NCBI GenBank assembly: GCA_963169345.1 | Contig: CAUJCT010000031.1 | Span: 1-64,000, forward strand | Origin: Bacteroidota bacterium | GTDB lineage: Bacteria; Bacteroidota; Bacteroidia; NS11-12g; UBA955 | Length of the DNA stretch: 64,000 nucleotides | Direction: 5' to 3' | Shown: positions 55,294 to 62,855 of the stretch, in pieces | Layout of the letters: each line of letters begins with the position of its first letter | How positions within the stretch are numbered: position 1 is the first letter of the stretch | Notes under the pieces: model-generated | Seen by the model: the letters and a program-made list of their open reading frames with translations, nothing else | Told to the model about the DNA's origin: nothing | Database searches by the model: none | Position numbers and translations under genes: made by a program

Positions 55294-55791
55294 TTAACGA
55301 TGACATTTGAAATAATCAAAAGGCTCAAGGCAATCCAGGCATTTATAAAGTGCTTTACAAGCGGTACTACCGAATTGACTTACCAATTCAGTGTTGTTGC
55401 CTCCGCAGTGCGGACATTCAATTTTTTCGGGTTTCCCAAATAATGTTTGAACCGTGATTGGTTCATCCTGGGGTGGAGCGATTCCGTATGCTCTTAATTT
55501 CTTTTTGCCGTTTTCACTCATCCAGTCTGTGGTCCATGCCGGAGAAAGTACAAGTTTAACATCAGCGGGAATGTTGTTTTCGGCCAGAACTGCCCTGATT
55601 TCGGCTTCTATCATATTCATGGCAGGACAACCACTGTAAGTTGGCGTGATGTCTACCCTTACTTTGTCATCTTCAACATGCACTTCTCTTACAACTCCCA
55701 GGTCAACAATAGACAGCACAGGTATTTCAGGATCGCTGATAGTTTCTAACAGTTCCCAAATCTGATTCGTATTGTCTACAATTTCTTTCAT
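55294..55791 (-). CDS. paaD: PaaD/PaaJ-like protein (MIP18 domain plus zinc-site C-terminus)
   Basis: The 165-residue protein has an N-terminal MIP18/DUF59 domain (DPEIPVLSIVDLGVV, then YSGCPAM) and a C-terminal four- to six-cysteine domain (CPHCGG, CLDC, final CH). This layout is that of PaaD, which helps mature the di-iron phenylacetyl-CoA epoxidase. No paaA, B, C or E is in the window, so it may serve another Fe-S or di-iron protein. A -7 box TATATTTG (minus, 55803-55796) ends 4 nt before the ATG. Confidence 0.85.
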   Translation of the reverse strand: MKEIVDNTNQIWELLETISDPEIPVLSIVDLGVVREVHVEDDKVRVDITPTYSGCPAMNMIEAEIRAVLAENNIPADVKLVLSPAWTTDWMSENGKKKLRAYGIAPPQDEPITVQTLFGKPEKIECPHCGGNNTELVSQFGSTACKALYKCLDCLEPFDYFKCHR

Positions 55792-55795
55792 GTTA

Positions 55796-55803
55796 CAAAT
55801 ATA
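55796..55803 (-). promoter_or_regulatory. -7 box TATATTTG just before the paaD-like gene
   Basis: A perfect minus-strand TAnnTTTG separated from the ATG by 4 nt, as seen before several other genes here. It lies between the recX stop and the paaD-like start. Confidence 0.42.
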
Positions 55804-55817
55804 CTTCGAAGTGGTAT

Positions 55818-56303
55818 TTATGTGTTTAATAGTCGGTCTAAAATTTCATGACACTGGTCATACTCATAGCCTTTAGACATTAAGTGACGCAAGGTTTTCT
55901 GTTTCAATTCCCAGGTCTTGCCTGTTTTATGAGTAGAAATGTATTTTAAAGCTATTTTTTCAAGTGTGCTGGTATAATCCTGAGATTCTATTTCCTTCAA
56001 TGCTTTGTTGATGCAGTAGTCACTTATAGCTCTCGATTTGAGTTCGCGGATTATTTTGGTTTTTCCCCAACCTTTTTGTCTGAATTTTCCTCCTGCATAA
56101 GCTTTGGCAAATCGTTCTTCATTCAGAAATCCTCGCTTGACCATTTCATTTAAAACTTCCATCACTTCATCTGTCTTTAATCCATATTCATAGAGCTTAT
56201 TGCTCACTTCTTTATGGCAGCGTTCCTGATAAACACAATAACGTTCAATTTTAGGAATGGCCTCCTGCTTGCTTAGCTTTTTATTTTCCCTGATATCATT
56301 CAT
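55818..56303 (-). CDS. recX: Regulatory protein RecX
   Basis: The 161-residue helical protein shows RecX three-helix repeats with RYCVYQERCHKEV, the LNEERFAKAYAGGKFRQKGWGKTKI core and a C-terminal GYEYDQCHEIL. RecX binds RecA filaments and limits recombination. The frame's TTG at 56312 is rejected in favour of ATG 56303. That start overlaps the stop of the secreted nuclease-like gene by 8 bp, so the two are translationally coupled. recA is not in the window. Confidence 0.9.
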   Translation of the reverse strand: MNDIRENKKLSKQEAIPKIERYCVYQERCHKEVSNKLYEYGLKTDEVMEVLNEMVKRGFLNEERFAKAYAGGKFRQKGWGKTKIIRELKSRAISDYCINKALKEIESQDYTSTLEKIALKYISTHKTGKTWELKQKTLRHLMSKGYEYDQCHEILDRLLNT

Positions 56304-57450
56304 GTTGCACAACTATGCTTCTAACCGCATATCCATTTTCAAAATTAATAAGCAAAGTGTAAATTCCATCCGTTAATTCACTTAAATCGATCATTTTATT
56401 TGCTTCTATCCATTTGATGTTTATGACATTTCCCTTCATGTCAATTAATTGAATCTTGCATGGCAAATTATATTGCAGATAAACTTGTGATGATGCGGGA
56501 TTTGGGTAGATGTGAAATGTAGTTTCGGGAACAGAATTAACGGGATTTAAATGAATTGAAAAGCGGCTGATAACTGGCAAATGATCACTGCAATTTTTAC
56601 TAAAATCAGCTATTGAATTTTCTATATGCCAGACAAATGTTGAGTCGCTTATATAGTAATGCAGGAGGGCATTTGATGCCAGCTGATGGTCAATTGGGTT
56701 GTCGAATCCCAGGGTTGTAGAAATGTTGTTATCAGTCAGTATTTGTGTCAGGAAAGTGAAATCCGGATTAAGTTTTTTACATTCAATCAGGCTACTTGGT
56801 AATTGATTGTATATTGATACATCCAGGTCGTCATTCCAATCTCCTGCAATCAGGATTCTTTTTGAGTTTGACTTGGTTTTTAGAAAATTAGCTAACCATT
56901 CACACGATTTTCTTCTGCTTTCATAAGCTTGCAGTTTCATAGAATCATTTCCGGTATTGGCTTTAAGATGCAGTGCTATAATAAACAAAGTATCCCCGAC
57001 ATCTGCTTTTTTAGGAATCAATGTCACCATTAGTGGGAATCTTCCGGTGCTAAAGCTGTTGAAGTTATTCTCGGCAAGCAGATAAGTTGGTCCTGCCCTG
57101 AATAAGGATGAATCATATATAACCGCATTTTTCTGAATCTGATTGTGTGAAGAGATGACATAACGATAGCGACCAAGTTTAGTCATCATGGATTTGAACA
57201 CATTTGTATCAGACACTTCACTTAAAATCCAGATATCGATTTCAGCTTTTTGAAGAACATCTAGCACCAGTGATTGTTGAAGGGTGTCGTTGGCGGGGCC
57301 GTAGCCAGACTCAGTTTTCCCAAGCCAGTTGACGTTCCAGTTGGCGATATCAATATTTTTATCACTGCCAATAGAAGACACAGTCTGAGCAGTTAAATTC
57401 AAACAAGCAACAATTATCAGAATCGTGATGAGCAGTCTATTTAGATGCAA
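56296..57450 (-). CDS. Secreted endonuclease/exonuclease/phosphatase-family protein with T9SS domain
   Basis: The 384-residue protein has a signal peptide (about 1-21) and an EEP domain with ANWNVNWLG, ALHLKANTG, GDWNDD and SDHLPVISRF, the Asp/His metal and catalytic elements. A T9SS type A sorting domain follows (IYPNPASSQV, LTDGIYTLLI). It should act outside the cell on nucleic acids or phosphoesters. The start appears to be a TTG at 57450, overlapping the symporter stop by 14 bp; no ATG precedes the signal peptide. Overlaps on both sides suggest one operon with the symporter and recX. Confidence 0.85.
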   Translation of the reverse strand: MHLNRLLITILIIVACLNLTAQTVSSIGSDKNIDIANWNVNWLGKTESGYGPANDTLQQSLVLDVLQKAEIDIWILSEVSDTNVFKSMMTKLGRYRYVISSHNQIQKNAVIYDSSLFRAGPTYLLAENNFNSFSTGRFPLMVTLIPKKADVGDTLFIIALHLKANTGNDSMKLQAYESRRKSCEWLANFLKTKSNSKRILIAGDWNDDLDVSIYNQLPSSLIECKKLNPDFTFLTQILTDNNISTTLGFDNPIDHQLASNALLHYYISDSTFVWHIENSIADFSKNCSDHLPVISRFSIHLNPVNSVPETTFHIYPNPASSQVYLQYNLPCKIQLIDMKGNVINIKWIEANKMIDLSELTDGIYTLLINFENGYAVRSIVVQHE

Positions 57451-58336
57451 AGTACTTTTCGGTAATGGTTTTTATCAGCCATGCAAAAAGGAAGGTTGAA
57501 ACGAAAGTAACCATAGCGTGCACAATGGCTGGTTTTTGCATGTCGGCATTTTGCAGAATATTTCCACCAATATAGAGAGCCATAGCGGTGTTGTGTAAAC
57601 CTGCTTCCACCATGATGGTGACTCTGATTGGCATATCGAGGCCACTGATCCAACTAACAATAAAACCAACGAACATACCTGAAAAATTGAGTATCAGGAC
57701 CCAGAAAACCTGATCGAATAATTCAGTTCTGCTGAGTGCTACCCCACCATTGTCGGCAGGTGCAAATATTTTTATTGTAAATATTAACAGCAATAAAGCC
57801 GGTAATAGATATTTTAAGATTGGTCTGAGAGTATCAGCTATTCCTGGTAATTTACTTCTAACAGTGACTCCAATAGCGGCAGGAATTGCGGTTATTAAAG
57901 CAATATGACCAATAGTACTTAACAGAGGAAGTTCAATGATTTGAGATTGATTGACGAAGTAATCTAAAGTGCCATTTGTAAGAAATGGAATTGTAAACAT
58001 ACACAAAATACCATTTATCACAGTCAGAGAAATACTCAGAGCGATATTGGCTTTCATGAGGTAGTTAACCAGATTGGATGTCACACCACCGGGGCAAAAC
58101 GAAATGATCATAAATCCTACTTTTACAGCTGGGGAAAAGGGAGCAATAATCATTAATCCAAAAGTGATGAGAGGTAAAAGTATCATTTGAGCGATGAGGC
58201 CCACAGTTAATCCTTTTGGAAAGGCAAAAATATTTCTAAAATCGTTTTTTGTAAGGTTAAGTCCAAGGCTGAACGTAATGAATGCCAATACCAGATTGAT
58301 AAGTAAGTCAATGTTCTTTAAAAGGATGTCCGGCAT
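57437..58336 (-). CDS. Bile acid:sodium symporter (BASS) family transporter
   Basis: From ATG 58336 the protein has 299 residues; the frame's TTG at 58360 adds eight. About nine membrane helices are visible, with the family motifs FCPGGVTSNLVNYL (sodium site) and EAGLHNTAMALYIG. BASS proteins import organic anions with Na+; bacterial substrates are mostly unknown, so the name does not imply bile acids. It leads an overlapping set with the secreted nuclease-like gene and recX, and is divergent from gldH. Confidence 0.9.
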   Translation of the reverse strand: MPDILLKNIDLLINLVLAFITFSLGLNLTKNDFRNIFAFPKGLTVGLIAQMILLPLITFGLMIIAPFSPAVKVGFMIISFCPGGVTSNLVNYLMKANIALSISLTVINGILCMFTIPFLTNGTLDYFVNQSQIIELPLLSTIGHIALITAIPAAIGVTVRSKLPGIADTLRPILKYLLPALLLLIFTIKIFAPADNGGVALSRTELFDQVFWVLILNFSGMFVGFIVSWISGLDMPIRVTIMVEAGLHNTAMALYIGGNILQNADMQKPAIVHAMVTFVSTFLFAWLIKTITEKYFASK

Positions 58337-58419
58337 TAATGCACTTGAAATTTTCAACAAATTTAAGGAAAAAGTTTTAGGAATACAGCTATAAGTTGAA
58401 GGTTTGTCTTTTTTTGCTT

Positions 58420-58427
58420 TACTTTTG
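58420..58427 (+). promoter_or_regulatory. -7 box TACTTTTG that decides the gldH start
   Basis: A perfect TAnnTTTG inside the longest frame (TTG 58396) ends 4 nt before ATG 58432. This supports the shorter start, which begins directly with the lipoprotein signal. Confidence 0.45.
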
Positions 58428-58431
58428 CAAC

Positions 58432-58905
58432 ATGTTCAGGACACTTCTGATAGTTTTCATGTTTACGGCTTTTGCAGCTTGTACTGAAAAGGGAAAAATT
58501 ATGGATCAAATGGTAGAAATTCCAAATTCTAAATGGAGTTACGAACAGATTCCTCAATTCCCATTCAGCATAGACAATGCTTCTATGACATATTCTTTTT
58601 ATTTGAAGTTGAGAATTCAGAAAACTTATCCATTCGAGAATTTGTATTTATTATCACATATTCGCCAGCCAAGTGGGAAGATTTCAACAGTACGATTAAA
58701 CTTTACTTTAACAGACGATATGGGTCGCCCGCTGGGAAAATCATCCGGCAATTCTATTGATTACGAAATACCAATGATTGTCAACAGGAAAATGGAAGGA
58801 GTAGGGCAATATTCAGTGGCACTTGAGCAAAATTTAAGAGACAGTGTCGTCATAGGTATTGAAAGTATTGGTGTGAAAATCAAAGAGGGCATTCCGGTTT
58901 TTTAA
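58432..58905 (+). CDS. gldH: Gliding motility lipoprotein GldH
   Basis: From ATG 58432 the protein has 157 residues, with a lipoprotein signal whose Cys17 follows FAA. The body matches GldH: YEQIPQFPFSI, a strand-rich core with SHIRQPSGK, and GIESIGVKIKEG at the end. GldH is needed for gliding in Flavobacterium and is associated with the T9SS-linked Gld machinery. It is the only such component in the window. Its TAA overlaps the next ATG by 1 nt. Confidence 0.9.
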   Translation: MFRTLLIVFMFTAFAACTEKGKIMDQMVEIPNSKWSYEQIPQFPFSIDNASMTYSFYLKLRIQKTYPFENLYLLSHIRQPSGKISTVRLNFTLTDDMGRPLGKSSGNSIDYEIPMIVNRKMEGVGQYSVALEQNLRDSVVIGIESIGVKIKEGIPVF

Positions 58906-59303
58906 TGAGCATTTCTGAGGATATTGTTTTTTTTGATGGTGTGTGTAATCTGTGCAACTCAACTGTGCAATGGATTATCAGGCATGATAAAGAAAAGCGA
59001 TTTAAATTTGCCTCACTACAGAGTGATTTTGCTGACAGATTTATTCAAAATCCGGAGATTAAAGCTACCGACTCCATTGTCTTATATCACAACAATCGAT
59101 TTTATGTTAAAAGTCGGGCAGTTTTAAAATTAATGGGTTTAATGCGTTTCCCGATTAATATGGCGAAAATATTTCTGATTGTTCCAACGTTTATTAGTAA
59201 CATGGTCTACGACTTTGTGGCTAAGAACAGATATAAGTGGTTTGGAAAACGCGATACATGTATGTTACCGGAGGCAGGTGTCAAAGACAGATTTTTGAGA
59301 TGA
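58905..59303 (+). CDS. DCC-family thiol-disulfide oxidoreductase (DUF393)
   Basis: The 132-residue protein has the DxxCxxC motif as Asp11, Cys14, Cys17 (FFDGVCNLC), then WIIRHDKEKRFKFASLQS and the basic region NRYKWFG with a final Cys. DCC proteins are predicted thiol-disulfide oxidoreductases without defined substrates. Start and stop overlap both neighbours (TAATG with gldH, ATGA with the next gene). Confidence 0.9.
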   Translation: MSISEDIVFFDGVCNLCNSTVQWIIRHDKEKRFKFASLQSDFADRFIQNPEIKATDSIVLYHNNRFYVKSRAVLKLMGLMRFPINMAKIFLIVPTFISNMVYDFVAKNRYKWFGKRDTCMLPEAGVKDRFLR

Positions 59304-60550
59304 GGAGAGTAATCATTTTATTAGGGATAATTTTATTCATCAATCAGACAGAAGCTCAGGTTAAATTGTGTCTCGATTCGTCTTTAAAGAAGGCATATAT
59401 TAAGCGATATGGATTCCACGACGGATTAATGTGTGTGCCATTTTACTGCGATCCTTTTTGTCCGACTCCATATAAGAAAAATGACACAAGCGGGCTATGT
59501 GGCAAATTTGTTTTCGTAGATACCGGTTTCAGAGTTAAGATAAAGCCAATTTTTGACTTGCCTTGTTATATAGAGCCTCGATTTAGTGAAGGTTTGTGTG
59601 CAGTTAGCATGGATAATCGGATTGTGTTTATAGATACTGCGGGTAAAGTTGTAATCAGAACTGAACTGGCAGCTTGTTCAGCAAATAAAAACAGGGTTAT
59701 TGGATTTAAAAATGGAAAAGCCAAGATTTATAAGGGCAGCGGTGGAATAAGAAACATTTATGATATTTATTATATTGATCACACAGGCAAGAGATTACCT
59801 AATACCATTCTAGTCAAAGTTAAATTAAAACCAAAACCAGTCTTAGTGGTCAATGAGCCAGTTAAACCGAAGGATACTGGCGCATTAGTGTATACACCAA
59901 TTTATACAATGCCTGTGTTTGAGCTTCCTAAATCTTACCCCAAAGGTAAATATCCAGTTACAACCGAGCAGGCAAGTTTTATGTTAAATGCGATACCTCA
60001 TAGCGATAACAGAATGCTTATCTACTTTGATTGCGGGCCATATCAGCTTGAAAATATGTCGGACGATGACACTGTTTATTGCGGCAAATTTGTATTTACA
60101 GATTCCAGTTTTAATGTAAAAATCAGCGGAGGTTTTTCATTGCCATGTGGCTTCGAGCCTGAGTTCTCGGAAGGTTTGTGTGCAGTGGCAAAAGACGGTT
60201 ACCTGGTATACATCGACACCAATGGTATTGTTAAAGTCAATACAGGATTAAAATCATGCGATACGATAATGAATAAAGCCTCGACTTTCAGAAATGGTAT
60301 TGCAACACTTTATATTGGAGATAAGCAAGTTAAAGGCATGTATACGACTATTGCCATCAATACCAGCGGAGATAGAGTTAGGTTACTGGAATTTGATGAG
60401 CTGGATTTAGCAGAGCGAAAGCTGGGGATGTTTAAGAACCTTACTGCTGAAGAATGTGTCAATTGCTTTGTTGGTAAAGGTAAATCCAATGGCATTTGGT
60501 TTTTGGTAGAGAAAAGTGGAAAAATTAGAAAAAAACTGGAGCTCAAATAA
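59300..60550 (+). CDS. Secreted WG-repeat-like protein with two similar halves
   Basis: From ATG 59300 (416 residues) the protein has a signal peptide ending TEAQ. Two halves of about 180 residues repeat the order CGKFVF-DxxF-VKI, LPC-EPxFSEGLCAV, and VFIDTxGxV, which resemble WG/KWG repeats ('FSEGLA.V..ggk.GfID..G'). Conserved cysteine pairs recur in both halves. A linker of Lys/Pro residues separates them. The start overlaps the DCC gene stop as ATGA. Function unknown; location periplasm or surface. Confidence 0.75.
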   Translation: MRRVIILLGIILFINQTEAQVKLCLDSSLKKAYIKRYGFHDGLMCVPFYCDPFCPTPYKKNDTSGLCGKFVFVDTGFRVKIKPIFDLPCYIEPRFSEGLCAVSMDNRIVFIDTAGKVVIRTELAACSANKNRVIGFKNGKAKIYKGSGGIRNIYDIYYIDHTGKRLPNTILVKVKLKPKPVLVVNEPVKPKDTGALVYTPIYTMPVFELPKSYPKGKYPVTTEQASFMLNAIPHSDNRMLIYFDCGPYQLENMSDDDTVYCGKFVFTDSSFNVKISGGFSLPCGFEPEFSEGLCAVAKDGYLVYIDTNGIVKVNTGLKSCDTIMNKASTFRNGIATLYIGDKQVKGMYTTIAINTSGDRVRLLEFDELDLAERKLGMFKNLTAEECVNCFVGKGKSNGIWFLVEKSGKIRKKLELK

Positions 60551-60556
60551 AAAAAA

Positions 60557-61789
60557 CTACCTGGTATTTTGGTCAACTGTATTGACCGAATAACTAGTTC
60601 CAAGAAGCGCATAGGTAGCAAAAATAGCGAATGCCGCTACACTGGCCTGTCTTTCCAAAATGCTTTCGAAACAAGATGCAACAAAGAGCAGAAGCATAAT
60701 ACTGTGCAGCAAATTGTTTTGTCTGAATTTAATCCATGAAATTGCAAAGATGAGCAGATATAGAATCATGCTTATAATTCCGCTTTGTGCGCCGGATTCG
60801 AGTAGCTGAAAATGCGGGTTTTTCCTGTTGTCCTTTAAAACCCTGGGATTGCTGCTTGAGAAATTATTAAACAAACTGGATTCGGCATCGCCTATACCGA
60901 CACCCATAGGATTTTTCTTAATCAGATCAATTGAATTTTTCCATGCTTGTACACGAAGCGCAAAAGAGTAATCGTTTGGGTCCTGACCTTTCCATACAAC
61001 TTTAAAGTCTTCTACAGAATTCTTTAAGCGGTTTTTCAGAGAGGAACTTGCAAACGTCATTACCAATATAATTCCAATGGCAGAAAGGAAACCATAGATA
61101 AGCCATTTTCCTCCCAGTTTTTTAAGAGAGATAAACATATAAAGTGCAGCACCGAGGTAAAGAGACAGCAAGCCTGTACGAGCACTCAGGATATGTATAA
61201 AAATAAAATTAAATATAGTCAGGGCACTCAGGAAGTACCAGTCCAAATCGCGTTTCGATCTGTTTTTTACTAAATAATCCGCACCAATCAGAATACTAAT
61301 TGCCATTAGAATAGAAAACTGGATATGATAAATACCGTAGCCGAATTCAATAGGTAATGGTTTGGACTCCAGAATCAGAATATCAAAAAGCTGTTTGTTG
61401 AGAAAATAGTTGTAAACACTTACAGCAGCAGGAAGAAACACGCTATAAGAGAATATTAAAATAAGCCAGATTCGCTTAGTTGAAACAATCTTAAAAGCGA
61501 AAATGAAGAAAGGAAATAACAGAATTGGTAATTTGAGAATCAATTTTCTGATAGCTTCTGCGCTGTTTTCAGAGTAGAAGTAGGACAAGGCGCCGGAAAG
61601 GAAAAAGGCAATGAAAGCTATGGAGAGCCATTTTTCATTTTTGCCAAGCAAGTCAGATTTCAGGCTAAAAATTCCGACCAATGCAATTCCAGCTTGACCA
61701 ATGCTGATAAGTGCCGGAGATAGAGTCAGACCAAAGGAGAAGGCTGTCCAGAACAGCAAGAAGGCAATTTGCCGAACTTGAACAGGCAT
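60557..61789 (-). CDS. O-antigen ligase/polymerase-like membrane protein (Wzy_C)
   Basis: The 410-residue polytopic protein has about ten helices. Family features are ARTGLLSLYLG before a short cytoplasmic turn, a large periplasmic loop with NPMGVGIGDAES, and HFQLLESGAQSGIISMILYL, matching the conserved Arg, Gly and His of O-antigen ligases. It would join or polymerise surface glycans on undecaprenyl carriers. No other glycan cluster genes are in the window, so ligase versus polymerase cannot be decided. Confidence 0.82.
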   Translation of the reverse strand: MPVQVRQIAFLLFWTAFSFGLTLSPALISIGQAGIALVGIFSLKSDLLGKNEKWLSIAFIAFFLSGALSYFYSENSAEAIRKLILKLPILLFPFFIFAFKIVSTKRIWLILIFSYSVFLPAAVSVYNYFLNKQLFDILILESKPLPIEFGYGIYHIQFSILMAISILIGADYLVKNRSKRDLDWYFLSALTIFNFIFIHILSARTGLLSLYLGAALYMFISLKKLGGKWLIYGFLSAIGIILVMTFASSSLKNRLKNSVEDFKVVWKGQDPNDYSFALRVQAWKNSIDLIKKNPMGVGIGDAESSLFNNFSSSNPRVLKDNRKNPHFQLLESGAQSGIISMILYLLIFAISWIKFRQNNLLHSIMLLLFVASCFESILERQASVAAFAIFATYALLGTSYSVNTVDQNTR

Positions 61790-61797
61790 TGAATGAT

Positions 61798-62730
61798 TTA
61801 TTTAGCGTAGCTGAGTTTCACCTGAGAGCTATCGCTTACACCAAGTTTAGTTGCTACAGTTTTACTCATTTTAAGTATGATACCGTTTTCTGCTTTGCAA
61901 TTTCCTACAACTCTTGCAAAAACTGTTGAATTGTTGGATGGATTTGTAATCATCACAATGGTGCCAATTTTAGCGCTGGGATGCAGTATAAAGCTTCTTT
62001 CCTGACTTAATTCACCTTCACTTGAAATGACAGCAATGCCAGTTTCATTGATTTCATCACCGTCGTCGGTAGAGTATGAACTCACGACTTCTCCTGGTTT
62101 GTCGTCCATTGGTTTGTCATTCACTTTAGGAGCAACAACTACATTATTGGAGGTTGGAGGAGGAGTGGTTTGAATCACCGGTTTTGGTTCAGATTTAGGT
62201 TCTTCCACTACAGGGTCTGGTGTCTTAGGTTGAGTTGCAGGGGTTTCAGATGGAGTTGGTTTTGGTGTATTTACAGTCACGGTTTTTTCTCCAACAACCA
62301 GTTTCTGCCCCAGCTTGATATTGTCTGAACTCAAATTGTTCATCGATTTAATATTTGCCACGGAGGTGTTGTATTGCCTGGCTATCGACGACAAAGTTTG
62401 TCCTGATTCAACGGTATGGTATATTTTTTCGGTTTTGGTAGTACTGCCTGATTTAGCGTTGCCGGTACCTGAAGAGCCTGCGGAAACAGCTTTAGGGATC
62501 AATAGTACCTGTCCAATTTTAATGGATTGTTCAGAGCCCGGATTGGCTGCAAATACTTCACTGGAAGGTACTCCGTATTTTTTGCTGATACCATACACGC
62601 CCTCACCTTTGGTTACTTTGTGCATGATGTAAGTCTTGCCATCAATAATTTTAACACCAATTGAATCTTGTGGTGCTGCAAAGGCATTGACTGTAAAAGC
62701 CAGAAAGCAAAGTATTAAAAGTTTTTTCAT
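61798..62730 (-). CDS. LysM protein with two LysM domains and a DPBB-like C-terminus
   Basis: The 310-residue protein has a signal peptide ending NAFAA (about 19), LysM domains at about 37-82 (VTKGEGVYGISKKYGV) and 104-148 (VESGQTLSSIARQYN), and a Pro/Thr/Val-rich linker. A C-terminal ~80-residue domain resembling RlpA-type double-psi barrels follows (LHPSAKIGTIVMITNP, VVGNC). It should bind peptidoglycan in the periplasm. The DPBB part lacks obvious lytic residues, so a structural role is equally likely. 8 bp separate it from the O-antigen ligase-like gene. Confidence 0.85.
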   Translation of the reverse strand: MKKLLILCFLAFTVNAFAAPQDSIGVKIIDGKTYIMHKVTKGEGVYGISKKYGVPSSEVFAANPGSEQSIKIGQVLLIPKAVSAGSSGTGNAKSGSTTKTEKIYHTVESGQTLSSIARQYNTSVANIKSMNNLSSDNIKLGQKLVVGEKTVTVNTPKPTPSETPATQPKTPDPVVEEPKSEPKPVIQTTPPPTSNNVVVAPKVNDKPMDDKPGEVVSSYSTDDGDEINETGIAVISSEGELSQERSFILHPSAKIGTIVMITNPSNNSTVFARVVGNCKAENGIILKMSKTVATKLGVSDSSQVKLSYAK

Positions 62731-62855
62731 TATCGCTTGCGTGTAAAACTACAAAATAAGCCTAAAACACAAGTTTTTAGTTGTTTTTTGGCGCTCTATT
62801 TGTCAACATGTGAAGAGTTTTAAATACAGCTTATGGATGAATGCTAATTACATTT

